Positions 1 to 13,520 of a stretch of 64,000 nt of DNA are shown here, piece after piece (positions within the stretch are counted from its first letter, which is position 1; the number at the start of each line of letters is the position of its first letter). Source of the DNA: Tetraselmis striata (Eukaryota; Chlorophyta; Chlorodendrophyceae; Chlorodendrales; Chlorodendraceae); the NCBI GenBank assembly GCA_006384855.1, contig VCJN01000539.1:115879-179878 (forward strand). The letters run 5' to 3'. The notes beneath the pieces were generated by a model, which did not search any database, was not told the origin of the DNA, and saw only the letters and a program-made list of their open reading frames with translations. Made by a program: the position numbers and the translations under genes.

Positions 1-574
1 CAGCAGAGGGTGCGGAATGGGCACGGGCGGACGAATCAGACTTGGCCGTCTGCACTCCGGCAGAGAGAATGCCGCCCAAGGTACCATGCACGCAAGCAGA
101 GACTCGCTGCAACAATCCCCGCCGCGTTCGTGACAGGTGATGGCGGAACGCGGCACGCTGGCTGGCAACAAAGTTCTGAAGACACTAGACGGACTGACCA
201 CGAAGGAAGCATGAAGTAGGGGCGGAAGGACCGCCAGGGAAGTTGCGCCCAACAAGTAACACGGGGAAGATGTAGACCACCGTTAAAGCGGATTTCCTGA
301 GGCGGCCGCGATCCTCGACCACAAAAGGGTAGTACCGATGAACACCATGCACTGGGGCGGAAGACGCCCGGTCCGCCGCCTACTTGTTTTCGGTAGTTGT
401 TTGTGATAAGTTGTTTTAGGTAGCGGTTTTCAAATCTTTCCTTTTCAGCTCAACACCGCTTAAAGTATCGTATATACATCACCGCGAGGGTACCGTACGT
501 TATCCAGCTATCCGTATCGCCTGCCGTCAGTCGGGAACCGCTCGCAGCCAAACCCACAGGAGGTTGCCGCGTGC

Positions 575-1130
575 ATGGAATTTGCCAAGCAGCATATGGA
601 CGATGCAACTGAGTGCCCTATCGACATTTGTGAGGTACAACCGCCGGACCATGACAACATCAACCATGACAACTGCATCACCCGGCTCAACATGGACTGC
701 ACCAATTTTGTGGAATTTGAGTACTACTCGCGGCACCGCAGGACATGTGCCTGGTTCGACGCTATTCTGTGTGCATATTGCGCTGACACGTATGGCCAAA
801 CGGGTGTGATGTCCACTTCCATGCATGCAGAGTTGTGGATTGTGATGCATGTGTGCGGCGAGTCCTCGGGTTAAGGAGCCAAGCGCCTTGTGCGTGCTTA
901 TAAGAGGATGGGCGCGAGTTGCTACTACTGCCAATAAGAGTGTTGCTCGTGAGGAGCAGGCAGCGACACGCAAGGAGCAAGCAGCCGCAGCGGAGGTGCA
1001 AGAGCCATCACAGACGCAGCCGCGTACTACTACATCGCAAGAGAAGCGCATCCGGCGGGGCACTAGGGCGCCGCGGAGCATCAACAAGCAGCCAATTGTG
1101 AGGTGTTCCACCAGGCAGTATGCAACCTGA
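575..1130 (+). other. Unrecognised coding-like stretch
   Basis: Two overlapping open frames on the plus strand have amino-acid composition that looks coding. The first (575-874) is rich in Asp, Cys and His with several Cys pairs. The second (849-1130) ends in an Ala/Gln/Glu-rich then basic tail. Neither resembles a family I can name. They may be parts of one broken gene or of a decayed mobile element, which would fit the repeat-rich left end of the window. Bases 1-574 show no feature I can support. Confidence 0.25.
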
Positions 1131-1827
1131 TATTACATCGTGAGCAGTAGACAACTGCCAGCAGTCAACAATCAGCTAGATGGTTGGCTGCGAGGCCGGG
1201 AGGGTCAAGCGCGTATGTAGCAACCACAACAATCATGTAATATATATTGCCAGCTGTTTCCAAACTATCTTTGCTACAATTTGCCACTATGTCGCATGCA
1301 TCTTTGCTGCTATGTGTTGCTGCATGATGGGTGGCATTGCTAGTGTTGTAGATGCTGCGCCAGGTACCCCGAAAGTAACATGGAATTGGCATTACTTTAT
1401 AGTACCTAAGGACAAAGAAGTTTTTCAAAAGGGGGGCTAAAAGGGGGGTACCTAAAACAAGTAATTAAATCTGACTCGCCTTATGTTACTCATTATCCAT
1501 GGTTGATAACTATGAGGCCGCCACTACGATATAAAGTGTGGTCTTTGATGATCATCGAATGGCTGGTGCTCGCAACGATATGATGCCACAAATGGTCTTT
1601 CTCAAAATGCCTCATCCGCAAACTGTGGTTGCACATCGTACGATATGTACGTACTCCACGAGCGCTATATATAAAATAATATATAGAACAATACATGTAC
1701 AAGTACTCCCCCAACAGAAGTCTTGCCACCGCCAAAATCACACAACACGCGGAATTTTGCGCGTGTTTTTTGCGCCATGTGCGGCGACTATCCACAGGGT
1801 ATGTTTGTGGCCCAGTGTTACGGAGTA
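1131..1827. other. Stretch without a recognisable gene
   Basis: This stretch is relatively AT-rich, with a short ATAT-rich patch near 1667-1690. It holds no convincing reading frame. The only notable content is a short motif at 1719-1755 that recurs at about 12272-12325 (separate entry). Confidence 0.5.
1719..1755. repeat. Short dispersed repeat, copy A (no C run)
   Basis: The motif AGTCTTGCCACC followed by AAATCACACAACACGCGGAA occurs here with only a few bases between the halves. The same two halves recur at 12272-12325, separated there by a run of about 25 C. This shows two copies of one repeat, with C-run expansion in the second. Confidence 0.7.
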
Positions 1828-3030
1828 CTAGTGCTGGCCCGGGCGGTAGAAGGCTTGCAGTTCGGCTATGGTGAACTGCCCCGCCGGGGTGCTGACAAAG
1901 GTTGTGGAAGGCAGTTGTGCGATCGTCGTAAGTTCGCTAGGGTATGCTTCATAGGTAAGAAAGTGGCACCAGGTAGACCAGGCTGGATGGCCTAGGTCCG
2001 TCGATCCGGGGATGTTGTTGTCAAGGTTTGGGTCACTGGGCAACTTTTGCTGGGGGCATGGTCGATCGGCGTTGTGGGAGGGGAACGGGACTGTCTTGTT
2101 ATACATCAGAGAGGATTGAGAGGGGGGGGGGTGGAAGAGGAGGGGGTTACTGCCGTCATCGACATGTGGGGCGGACTGGTTGCGGCCTATGGATGCCGCC
2201 TCGGAGGGGGAGGCTGTCATGTGTGATGGGAGGAGGAGTGAGACATATGTTACGGAAGATGTCTCTCTCCATGCCGCTAGTCCGGCGTTGGACCGCAAGC
2301 CAGTACGTGGTGGGTGCTAAAGGCGGGGTTTGCAGTGGGTGTGGTGGTGGATTTGGATTTCTTGCTGACTCCTTCTCCGCCTCTTGTTTAGGTGGATTTG
2401 GTGACTGGCTTGATTGCGAGAAGTGCATGCTTTGCCGCCCCTTTGCCAGTGATTGTGCGGCCGCTTGTCATACCTGTCATTGTGCGCTAGGGGAGTGTCG
2501 CGGATGCCGTACCCTTGGCCGCCTTGCTGAGGCGGGCCGCCTGCGCTTGGTCGGGATAGTTTTTGTCCATCTGCTCGCCCCCATCGTTGGGCTGGTCAGT
2601 GGTTTACTTGCTAGTGTCGCCCTCTTGCGGCGCTGCCGGGGAGTCCGGGTAGTGCGGCTGCTGGGAGGCGGGTTCATAGTGCTGCCCTAGGGACCTCTAG
2701 GGCCGTTGCCCATCTCTGTGTCCTTTGCGGCGGTGACCGCCGCCGGCTGTGCGGATGCGGGGGCTGTGTTTTGGGGGTATGTTGGGGGCTGGGTGGCGCT
2801 TGCGGCAAGCGCCGCGGGGAGGGGGGTTGCTTGGGCTGCGAAGGCTGTCTGTAGGCTGCAGGGGAGTGGCGGAGTGCTGTCTTTGTGGCGGTTGGAGGCA
2901 GAGGTTGTGGCGCCGCTCAGGGCTGCAGCGGCCGCTGATGGGGGTATGGGGTGTGGGTGTTGGTGGGAGGGGTTTGTGTGGGTTCCGGGGTTGATCGGGT
3001 TGTTGGTAGAGGTATGGCCAGCGGGGTTTG
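1828..3030 (-). pseudogene. Degraded Pro/Ser/Asn-rich reading frame of an older element
   Basis: On the minus strand this stretch reads as Pro-, Ser-, Thr- and Asn-rich low-complexity protein in several pieces, ending near 1828. Its style resembles the N-terminal or gag-like part of a retroelement. The same composition resumes on the far side of the LTR element, at about 9149-9440 on the same strand, so the LTR element probably inserted into it. The family is not identified. It looks broken and old. Confidence 0.3.
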
Positions 3031-3379
3031 TGTTAGGGTTACGCATAGCGACTACCCTAGTACCACCACAAACCTGCGACGCCGAGATTAGGGCCAAGTA
3101 ATCATACTACTATGCTGATATTTCAGCATGCGTGTTATTATTGGTATGGCCACAACCAGACGCCAATAATATTCCTTGTAACATTCAGTACGCGCTACAA
3201 CTCCTTAATCATCAGGATACTCTAGCTGCCTATCCGCGGTGCCGAGTCGGACCGCTACAAGATAGATATGTAATGCCACCGGCATATTGTAACAGATTAC
3301 ATTCAGCAACCAACTCAATTCGCCAAACACTACGAGTAGAGCCCTGTTTCATTCATTCATTCAAACTGCCACGAGTACA
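3031..3379 (+). repeat. 5' LTR of the chromovirus
   Basis: This direct repeat matches the copy at 8798-9148. It begins TGTTAGGG and ends ACA, giving the usual TG...CA boundaries. A possible primer-binding site beginning TGG lies a few bases inside, near 3384. Confidence 0.9.
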
Positions 3380-6300
3380 TACACTGGTTTCGGCTTCCTG
3401 TTACGATCCATCTCCACCTGCTGACCCACAGCGACCTACTCTCGCACGCGCACGACGATACATTCGCGGTTTCGCTGGTCCTGCCGACCCCTGGTAGCGA
3501 TTCTGAACCCTTTGACCTTTGTCCGAGCGTGTCGCCATGGCATCGCAACGGAGCGCCCGTCAAGCCGGTTACCCTACCGGTGGTCCACCCGCCGAACAAT
3601 CTATGCGTCAAATAAGCGAGAAGAAGATGCTGGAAGCCGTGTTATGGCGCCAACCCATAACATCTTTCACAAGCTCGCCGACGTTTATGACTTCCCGGCA
3701 GTCAAGGCCTTTCTGGAGAATGTCGACAAGGAGATTTCCGATCGCAGCAAGCTTTGGGTTCCTGAGATGGAGGCATGGCTCGGTCGCCAGTTCAAGACCG
3801 ATTCTATCGCGGCTCACACCCACCAACTTGTGCTCAACAGCCATGAGCTTTAGGTTCACATTGTCATGGGCTGCGAGGTCCTGACTCACTTCGCCAACTA
3901 TCAAGACTGAAAACAAGCTTTCTTCAAGGCCGATTTCCCAAACGGCATTCAGACAGCCGTCGGAGACTACGCGCGTGACATCTACATCAAGCCGAGCGAC
4001 CCCAAGATGGCTACTTGCTGTGTTGACTTGCAGCGCAAGCTACAAGCTGCATTTGCGTTGCTGCATGAACCTTTCGCTGTGCCTGAGTACTTGCAAGTGC
4101 ATCGTATTTTGCAAGCTATTCCCAAGCATGAGAGAGCCGAGGTGCAAAAGATGGCTAACCACGCCAACGAGACTGTCTCGACTCATGAAGTGCTTTTCAG
4201 ACATCTCTCGGCTATCGACGAGGAGCACCGCCTCGCTGTCGAGACCGCAAAAAGGAGGCAAGCCAACATCAAGAACCACAACCGTCGCTACGAGGAGTAT
4301 TCAGGTCGTTGCCACATGCCGACCTTCACAAACCCGTGGTCACGCCACAACGGACCATCAACCAGTTCTGCCCCAAGTCATCCTACTGCTCACAACAGTT
4401 TGCCCAATCGCCAACCAAAAAAGAGTCGCTTCTCTGGTGAGTGCGCCAAATGCGGCAATAAAGGCCACTCAATTATGAATGCCACCATGCATCTGAACAT
4501 GACAAAGAACAGTTCAAAGTCAAAGTGGCTGCTAATAAGCTAGCCAAGCAAGTTGACAGGATCGACTTACATAAAAACAAATGATGCTGTCTGTTCAGAT
4601 TATTGCAGTGCTGAAAAAACATTTCTGCAACAGGATATCAAAGGTAACACAATCCAGTGTATGATGACACAGCCCTGCCCATCTTGCAGCATTTTGAAAT
4701 GCAAAGACAAGAGTCACCCTTTGACACAAGAGGTATTATTGTTCTGCCCAGATGGTCCTCACAATTGGAACAAACCTGGAAACCGCTGCTTTCAAAGTAT
4801 AAGAAAATTCACCGCTACCCGCCTGGAACATCTCTGTTTCACACACCCAGTTCAGCAACTGATACTGAACCTATGGGACCCACTGAGTGGTATGTTGATG
4901 TCTACCTTGCTGACTATACTGTTGAGGAACGTTCAGCCCATGCAATTAATGATGTCGTTACCACTGAAGAACTCAAAACCATGCTGGCTGAACAGCAAGG
5001 TAAGGAGTATAAATCAAAAGCCAAGAACTTCCATCAGTCACGTATGATGACAGAAAAATGTTTTGTCACCAGCAAGTCCGATCATGATTTATTGCTGTTA
5101 CACCCCATATGTGCTGAATTCAATATAACACCTTCAGTACTGGTTGACAGCGGTGCTACTTTGAACTTTGCCAGCACCAAGTATGTCAAGCAAAGAGAAT
5201 AAAATACCAACTACACAACTTCAAAATAAAGTAAGAGTTATTCTTGCTGATGGTAGAATGGTTCTCGCTTCACAGAAAAATCACTCTTGAATTGAATATC
5301 AACAATATACAATACCCATTGACTTCACAGTCACACCGTTACAAAATAATTTCAATATGGTTTTAGGGATGCAATTCCTAAAACAACACAACCCACATGT
5401 TGATTGGGAATCTGGTCTGATGACATTTCCCACAGGACTGAAAGTCTAATGCCAAACAGAGCCCCGCCAGGCTAATGTCAGAATGGTTCATGCTAATGCC
5501 ATGGCCAAGCAAAGAGATTGCCAAGCATGACCCTGGCACAGTTTATTTCTGTGCCATTGTTAAACACTACAATGCCACCTAAGAGAGTGATGAGCTCGAT
5601 ATTGATCATGAGCTGAATGCAATTGACATTGACCAGTCTGCAGCTTATACAGCTCAGATCAGAGACTTATTGCGGAAGCATAAACCAATATGCTCTCCAC
5701 TTGACAACCTTCCACAATTACGCCGTGGTCTTGATAATGAGATCCCTCTGAGTTCCCGATGCCCAAGTTCCTGCAGGAAAAATATACAGATTGTCACCTG
5801 CAGAAATAGAGGAAATAAGAACACAACTGAATTCTTTTCTTGAGAAACAGTTTACACAGGAGTCCCTCTCTCCATATGCAGCTCCTGTCCTCTTCGCCCG
5901 CAAGGCCAGTGGCCGTCTGCGCATGTGCATTGACTATCGTCAATTGAATAAAATTCACCAAAACGGTCGAGTTCCCTGTTCCATCTGTTGATGCATTACT
6001 TGATATGCTGTCTGATGCTACTGTCTATTCAGCTCTTGATCTTGCCTTAGGTTATCACCAACTCCGGATTAATCCACCTGATGTTCCTAAGACAGCGTTC
6101 ATAAATGTCTATGGTCAATTCGAGTGGCTAGTAATGCCATTTGGACTCACCAGTGCTCCCTCCTCGTTTCAAAGCCGGGTGACATCTATACTCCAGCCAC
6201 ACAAGCATACCTTATACTTGTATACCTGGATGATGTCTTGATTGTTAGCAACTCTCTTGAGGAACATTTGCAACATTTGGACACAGCTCTTGCCATGCTC

Positions 6301-8797
6301 GAGTCTAATGCCATTAGATACAAAAATGCTTACAAAAATGCTGGTTAGCCAACAGTGAACTCGAATACCTCAGACATATGGTATCTCAGGCTGGCCTAAG
6401 ACCCTCGCCTAATAGAATTAAAGATGTTCAGGATTGGCCCAGGCCTAAGACCGTTCAGAATATCCAACAATATATTGGTTTCTGCAATTTTTACCGACGC
6501 TATGTGCGCAATTATTCTGCTATTGCAGCACCGTTATATACCTTCACCAGAGAGGATAATATATTTGATTGGACAGTTGACTGCCAAGCTGCATTTATAA
6601 AGCTGAAACAAGCCTTGTGCCAGTCCCCAGCGCTGGCAAGCCCTGTCACCAGCAAAGATGCTGAGTTTGTAGTGGCTACTGACGCCAGCAAATATGCCGT
6701 AGGTGCAGTTGAGCTGCAGGCTATTGCCGATAGCCACTTGCACCCCTGCAACTGTTATGCAAAGACATTGCAGGCTGCACAGACGAATTATCCCACCTAT
6801 GACCAAGAGCTCTTGGGTGTGGTTTGTGCTTTTAAGGAATGGCGCTGCTATTTGGAAGGCAGTCGCCGTATTACAGTTATAACTGACCATGCCACATTGA
6901 GGCATTTGCCCACACATGAAGGATTAGGCAAACGCCATGCCCTATGGTTACATGAGATTTCACCATACATGGCAGTCAACCCACAGACTAATGAACCTGT
7001 GTTGCAGATATTATATCGCCGTGTATGCAGATATTAAGGCGCTGACAATGAGGCTGGTGCCCTCTCTCGCCGCCCTTACCTATACTATGCATTGACTGAA
7101 TATGAAAACCAGTTGGTCGAAGCTGACCTCGAACAAATGCAGGACTATTTGTCAGCAATGTCCGCCTTGCAGATTGACAGCAAGCTGATCAACAAGATCA
7201 AAGCTGCCTACATCACTGATGTTGCCTACAACCATGGATGTACTACCCCTAACGGTGTGCGACAGGATGAGACTGATGGTCTCTTCTACATGGCAGATAA
7301 GGTCTGTATACCCAATGATTATGAACTGAGAAAACTCATCATTGAGGAGTATCATGTTGGTAATGGACACCCCAACCATACCCGCACTCTTGCCAACATA
7401 CTGCGTATGTTTTGGTGGCCACGCATGAATACCACAGTTAAGCATTACTGCAAACACTGTGATACTTGCGTTAGTATCAAAGGGGCTACCAGCAAGCCTT
7501 ATGGTTCTTTATTTCCCTTGCCAAAGGCAACCAAGCCTTGGGAGATAATCTCTATGGATTTTATAACCAACTTACCTGAGGTGAATGGCTATGATGCTAT
7601 TGCTACGTTTGTTGATAAATTCACTAAACAGTCACATTTTGTGCCATGCAATATTAAGATTGATGCGACACAGTTGGTCAGATTATATTCGGACAATATT
7701 TACAGACACCATGGTCTCAGCAGATGTATAATTTCTGACAAAGATCCCAGGTTCACTTCAGCGTTTTGGAAATCATTGTTTACAGCTCTGCAAACTAAGC
7801 TAAATATTTCCAGCGCTTACCACCCGCAGACAAATGGTCAAACTGAGCGCACCCACAGAAGTATTGAGCAAAGATTACGTGCGTTTGTTCACAAGCAACA
7901 CAACTCTTGGTTAAGTCATTTGGCTCTTGCTGAATTTTCTTACAATAATGCAGTCCATTCTTCAACACATTATGCCCCTTTTTAGGCAACTTATGGCATG
8001 ATGCCACTGACACCACCTGATCTGATTGCTACTGCCAACCAAGATGCACGCAACACAATTGCAAATATTCAAGATATTCACATGTTGATTACTAGCAACG
8101 TAAGCTTGCCGATGAATATCAAAAGGTCTATGCTGACCGCAAAACCAGCCCCGTTGAGTTCGCAGAAGGAGACAAAGTCTGGCTCTCGACGGAGCACTTG
8201 CTTATACGCAACCAGCCGGCACGCAAGTTCCGACAGCGCTACATCGGCCCCTACCCGGTCACGGCCAAGATCTCCAGCCAGGCGTATCGTCTGCGCCTGC
8301 CGTCAACGTTCGACTGCCACAATGTGTTTCACATCAGTCGACTGCGCCATTGCGTCATCCCATACGCACAGCCCGATACAATTCCGTCCAGTGTGGAGCC
8401 CCCTGTCGACGAGTTCATCGTTGAACGCGTGCTCGGCTTCTCTATCGAGCGCCGCGAGGATCTGTTCAAGCGGGGACTTTGCCTCGTCTTTCTGGTGCGT
8501 TGGCTAAACTACGACTAAAGTAACGACAGCCGGGAGCCATACAACATGCTGCGACGTGTCAAGGTGCTACACGACTTCGCGAGGGCGAGGCGACATCTGA
8601 AAGACACGCTACGCTCAAAGGAATACGCCAACCTGCGAGCGCGTCACCCGTCGAGTTTTCCAGAGTCCATCCCGGAGTGTTGACACCTACTGTTGTTGTT
8701 GCTATATCACGCTTCCACCGCCAACCAACATCTGCGCGAGGCCTTCGGCGACCCGAACAGACACTTTCCAGTTCGTCATTTTTCAGAGGGGTGGGAA

Positions 8798-9148
8798 TGT
8801 TAGGGTTACGCCTAGCGACTACCCTAGTACCACCACAAACCTGCGACGCCGAGATTATGGCCAAGTAATAATAATGCTGTACTGATATTTCAGCATGCGT
8901 GTTATTATTGGTATGGCCACAACCAAACGCCAGTATTATTCCTTGTAACATTCAGTACGTGCTACAACTCCTCATCAATCATAAGGATACTAGCTGCCTA
9001 TCCTTGGTGCCGAGTCGGACCGCTACATGATAGCTATGTAATGCCACCCGCATAGTGTAAAAGATTACATTCAGCAACCAACTCAACTCGTCAAACACTA
9101 CGAGTAGAGCCCTGCTTCATTCAATCATTCAAACTGCCACGAGTACGA
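8798..9148 (+). repeat. 3' LTR of the chromovirus
   Basis: This is the second copy of the LTR, about 94% like the 5' copy by eye. It is preceded by a purine-rich stretch (about 8785-8797) that fits a polypurine tract, and followed directly by the second GTTTG of the target duplication. Confidence 0.9.
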
Positions 9149-10440
9149 GTTTGGGTTGTCGGGGTTTTGGGATTGATTTTGGCCATCGGTCTGATTGAGA
9201 GCTGCCATTGGGAAGGGTGTTACGGTCGATAAGGTGTGCGAAGGCTAAAATGGCTCGCGTAATCAGCCTTACGCGGGAGCTCAGCGCGCGTTCGCATACA
9301 ACACCTTGAGAGCTGGCGCAAGTGGCGGGAAAATTATACACCATGGAAAAGGCTGTCCCACTCATGCCATTGCTGTGCCGCGATTTGTGGGAAGAGACAG
9401 CGGGGACCAAGGCATGGGACATGCCGGCACCGCTCCACAACCAGCTATCAAATTACCTAAAGTTCCTCGCCGATCACTACGCGAAGCACAATGGCAAGCG
9501 CATCTGGCAGCGCGATCAAGGACTCATCGTGTGCCGGGACGTATCGGCCTCGGTTTCGGCGCAATGGTGGTCAACTCATACGGCAATTTTGAGGGTGACC
9601 CCGACACCTAGGCCGTCCCATCATACGACGAGCAGCTAAAGTAATGGGGCACACCCTTATTCCAAACCGGCTCACCGAGGCGTTGCGGAAAGCTGCCGCC
9701 GAGGGTCAGTCTTATCCTAGCACCGAACAGGTGAATGATTTTTTTTTGTCGTTTCTTCACATCGCATTGACTTGGATGTCGGCGCCACTCCGCCATGCTC
9801 TAGCGCTACCTGACGGATTCCCAGAATACCGAGACAAACACCATGCGCATGCGAGGCGGACCAAGGGTGTTTCGTTCACACTGTGTGCGAGATATGGAAG
9901 CTATGCCTCTTACACGACATCGACATGCAGATAAAGCAAGTGGCTGCCACGTACGCGAGCACGTTCTCATGCAATGCGCATACGATGATTTCAAGGAGCA
10001 GGATCCACCGCAATGGGCACTCGGCCCATGGCACACCGAGCTCATCATGCAACGCATTCAGTTCAGTCCGGAGACGGTGGCGAACATCGTATTCCAGCAA
10101 AAATGGATTATGGACGTATTGGCGACGAAAGCACCGCCAAGTCTGAGCATTGTTTCTCACGAGTACTCTGCCTTGGCACGTCGGGCATCGACGGGGAAAT
10201 CACGCAGGCATGGTTCACATACGGCTGCGGTCCCCAAGCAAGCCGCTTTGCTGGGTCACCAAGCCGTTTGCCCACATGGCAAACGCCATCCAAGAAATAA
10301 TTGACGAGCTCGCCGACGCGGTGCTCATCATCCCAGATTGGGTGGCCGGATGGTGCTCAACGCCCTCATCCCATTCCGCGGCGCATTCACGTTACCAAAG
10401 CATGACCCTACCGGCGCAAATCAGATGATATTCAAGCCAG
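9149..10440. pseudogene. Degraded retroelement sequence, possibly DIRS-like RNase H region
   Basis: Coding-like plus-strand segments are scattered over several frames. One segment (about 9480-9600) reads like an RNase H core, with a GKRIW start and a later FGAMVVNSYG. Another (about 10260-10360) ends in ADAVLIIPDW, resembling a conserved motif seen after the RNase H of DIRS-like tyrosine-recombinase retroelements and relatives. The 5' part also reads on the minus strand as the Pro-rich frame that continues at 1828-3030. The element is old and has many breaks. The family call is an inference and weak. Confidence 0.3.
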
Positions 10441-12271
10441 GCTCACGGGTTCCATGCAAGGCGCGCTAGGCAGGATTGAAGTCGCAGCCAAACTATGAGG
10501 TCATTGCGATGTTGATCGTTCGGGACAACAACGCGTGATTACATTATGGCGCGAAGCAAATCAAGCATAACGGAACTAGCAGGTCTAGCGACTCAAAAGC
10601 CTCAAAACCTCATCCCCGGCATCAGAGTTGGCCTCATCATCTGAGCCCATATCAAATTGCTCTGACCGGCCCGATGGCGGACATGGTGCACATAGCCCAA
10701 CGTTATTCTCACATGGCGATGGCGCCCACGGGGGGCATGTGTGCAACATTCTCACCGTCCACTACCACATCATGACGCAAACGGCCACGTTTCACACCGC
10801 GCAAGGTGTGGACTTTGTACATCGGCCTTTGTATCTTGAAATCGATGCATGGTCTATTTTATCACATGTTATCCTTGTATGGCTAGTATGAGTTCGGATA
10901 AATGAAGTAATGATACCTGATGCGATACGGATACATGATATACACGCGGTTTATAAATTGTAAATGATCGTACCCGTGTGATACCCGTCGTGGGGTGACA
11001 GGGAACGCATAACAAGCATAGCGGCCGCGGCCCGGGCAAGGTAGTCGCAGATCCTATGTCACACAAGCGCACGTGTGCAAGTACTCGCACTAACATATCT
11101 GTGAAATCGTGTGACTCTTTTTAACTTTCCTGCACGAGGCAAGCATTATTAAGAGAAAATTGCGAAACATGGTACAATGCCGGCATATATATACTGGAAT
11201 GAATCCCAAAATTACTAAGTAGTGATGTTTCTACAATACTGAATAGTCAATACTCCAAAGGTTTCAACACATTTAATTTCAACATGGCATAGACATTATT
11301 TAAGATATATATATTTCTTGGCATTATTATTTCAACTTTTTTAACCTCCTTTGCGACAACATGGGTGTAACCATGTTGACAGCGATTCTACCATACAGCG
11401 ATTCTACCATACATCAATTATATTTCAACATTATATTATTCATTCAGCACGTGGGCGACCGATCGGCGGCATCGGCAGCATTTGCAATACCATTAGAATG
11501 ACACGTGGCAGTTGCTTTGGTATCATGCTCTCAGATAATAAACCCCTTGAATGAAACTGACATATGTCACACCTTCAAAACGGATCGTCTCTCCGGCGGC
11601 GGGAACTGGAGCGCGTGCTCTGACCCGTGCTTTCTTCCTCGCAGCAGCGGCGCGAGTTGCTTCAGCTTGTGCGCCCGTAATGCCTCCGAGAGTTTTCTTA
11701 TACTTGCTTGCCTTTTGACTTATCAATTACGCGTATATATGCGATTGCAAGTTAATGAGACTCAAAATGTGATGCTGTGGGACCTAAAACAACAAGCTAC
11801 GACTTATGTCGCGCCATCAAGCCAGCAAGCGGATAATTGTTCTAGCTGCTGCCGGCTTGCGTATATACTATTGTAGCATATACCGGCAGTCGTCGACTTA
11901 TGCGCCGGTGTACGCGGAAGTTGAGCAGGTGAGCCAGCAACTCCCAGCCCGCGAGTGAACAAGGGCCGGATCTCTTCGGCAGGACGGATTTGTGATGAGT
12001 GTAGCTCGCTGCGTCGTATGTAGCGGAATGGCAGTGTGACCGTCTCACGCACCGCCGGCCGCGCGGGTGCTGAATACAATAAAGTATGGCAGTCGCATAC
12101 GAGATAGCACTACCGCAACATTCCGAGAAAATATGAGCGGGGCGCGAGAAAGTCTGTATGGGAGGGGCGGGAGAAAGACGGGTCAAATTCGACGTGTATA
12201 TATCGCCTGAGAAAGAATAGCCGTCCGGTACCGGCTTATGAACACAGGGCAGGAAAGTACACCCCCCAAAA

Positions 12272-12325
12272 AGTCTTGCCACCCCCCCCCCCCCCCCCCC
12301 CCCCCCAAATCACACAACACGCGGA
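12272..12325. repeat. Short dispersed repeat, copy B, with C25 run
   Basis: Same repeat halves as at 1719-1755, but split by an uninterrupted C run (12282-12306). The shared flanks on both sides show that the C run arose or grew inside a pre-existing repeat copy. Confidence 0.7.
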
Positions 12326-13499
12326 AATTCCGAGTTCGCAATGCGCGGATATACGGCAATATTATTGGATGCCATTCAACCAACCGCAGATACGCTCAAT
12401 AGCCACTGTCTGCGTCGTCTTAAAATGGTTACTGTTAGTTATTTTGGCGCGGAGATGTGTGTGATTACGTGGTAGAGCATGATGCATGTGCAACAATGCC
12501 CCATTTGTAGCATTGTAAGCAGGATCGGAGCATTTCCAAACTTTTGGCAACTATATAGGTGCGATTTTCTTCCAAATTCGCCGACATAGTGGAGTCATGC
12601 GACCACCCCGTGTATATTATTGAGTGAAAATGAGCCTCTACCCGAGAGGGTACATGAATGTGAGCGCCGTTCGCAGGGTTGGAAAAATTTGTTGCATTTG
12701 CAGTTTGGGAGCAGGTGTCGTGCCAAGAGGCATATCTTCGTGAAGTGGTGTTGGATTGAGGCGTACGAATAAGTCGCGTTGGAAAGCGCGTGGCGAAAAG
12801 TCAGGGGACTTGTATAGCCCGGATTATCGCGCTCAGACTAATTGCCCTTTGCTAACGTTTAAAGGGGTATCCGAGCCTAAAAACCCGTTTTCAAACTTTG
12901 GAGCGCAATGTTCGGCCCCGTAACATGGGCAATAAGGTACAACCCATAGTGCCTAAGGCTCGAGCCAAGTGAAGGCCTCAAGCAAACAAACAACTCTTCG
13001 TTCAGGCGTTTTTCCAAATTAACATGCATTTTTTTGCTCGCAATGCGTAGAAATTTCTGCGATTTCGCAGTAATCTGTGCTTTGGCACAATGCCAATCTT
13101 TCCTCCCACGCTTCCCGCGCTGCGTCGTGGCAGTTTTGCATCGGAAGAACTTTGATATGGGCTATTCACGTGGGTGAAGCTTGGGCCATATAGCGCGTCG
13201 CGGGTTATGCTATCAATGGACTTCAAATTTATACATTTCCGAGCACTGGCAAAACCGGTGATGGGGTAGTGGCGCGTGCACGGCTGCGATACCACGGCAT
13301 CACCCAAATGGCACGATACTCCCACAATTCATTCATTTACTATCATACTATCCGTGTGTAAAAGCTTGGGGGCATGCGCAAACCCATGAAGCTGAAACGC
13401 GTGCAATCGCAATGTGCAGTGTTCTGCTGAAAAGCGGCATTTTTCCACTGTGAGCGGGAAAATAGCACTACAGAAAATGATGCATCAGCGCGACGTTTA

Positions 13500-13520
13500 G
13501 GAGGGTGCGCTGCACCCTCC
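13500..13520. repeat. Perfect 9-bp hairpin
   Basis: Arms GGAGGGTGC and GCACCCTCC with a 3-base loop. It lies in gene-free sequence about 500 bp upstream of the antiporter start. No function can be assigned. Confidence 0.5.

Larger units (their letters stand above)
3031..9148 (+). mobile_element. Ty3/gypsy LTR retrotransposon (chromovirus), broken
   Basis: A full-length but broken element is bounded by two LTRs of about 350 bp and a 5-bp target duplication (GTTTG at 3026-3030 and 9149-9153). The parts lie in the usual Ty3/gypsy order: gag (about 3535-4540) with a zinc-knuckle motif, aspartic protease (DSGA motif near 5150), reverse transcriptase (about 5790-6350, YLDDVLI), RNase H (about 6380-7030), integrase (about 7090-8060, with HHCC zinc finger and the DKDPRF and YHPQTNGQTER motifs), and a C-terminal chromodomain (about 8390-8590). 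The chromodomain and the RNase H-before-integrase order place it with the chromoviruses. There are several breaks across gag and pol, so this copy is dead. The LTRs differ at roughly 20 of 350 positions, suggesting a moderately old insertion. Confidence 0.93.

Noticed and set aside
2028-2690. 220-codon Gly/Cys-rich plus-strand frame
   Set aside because: Composition is the antisense of the Pro-rich minus-strand frame; no domain seen.
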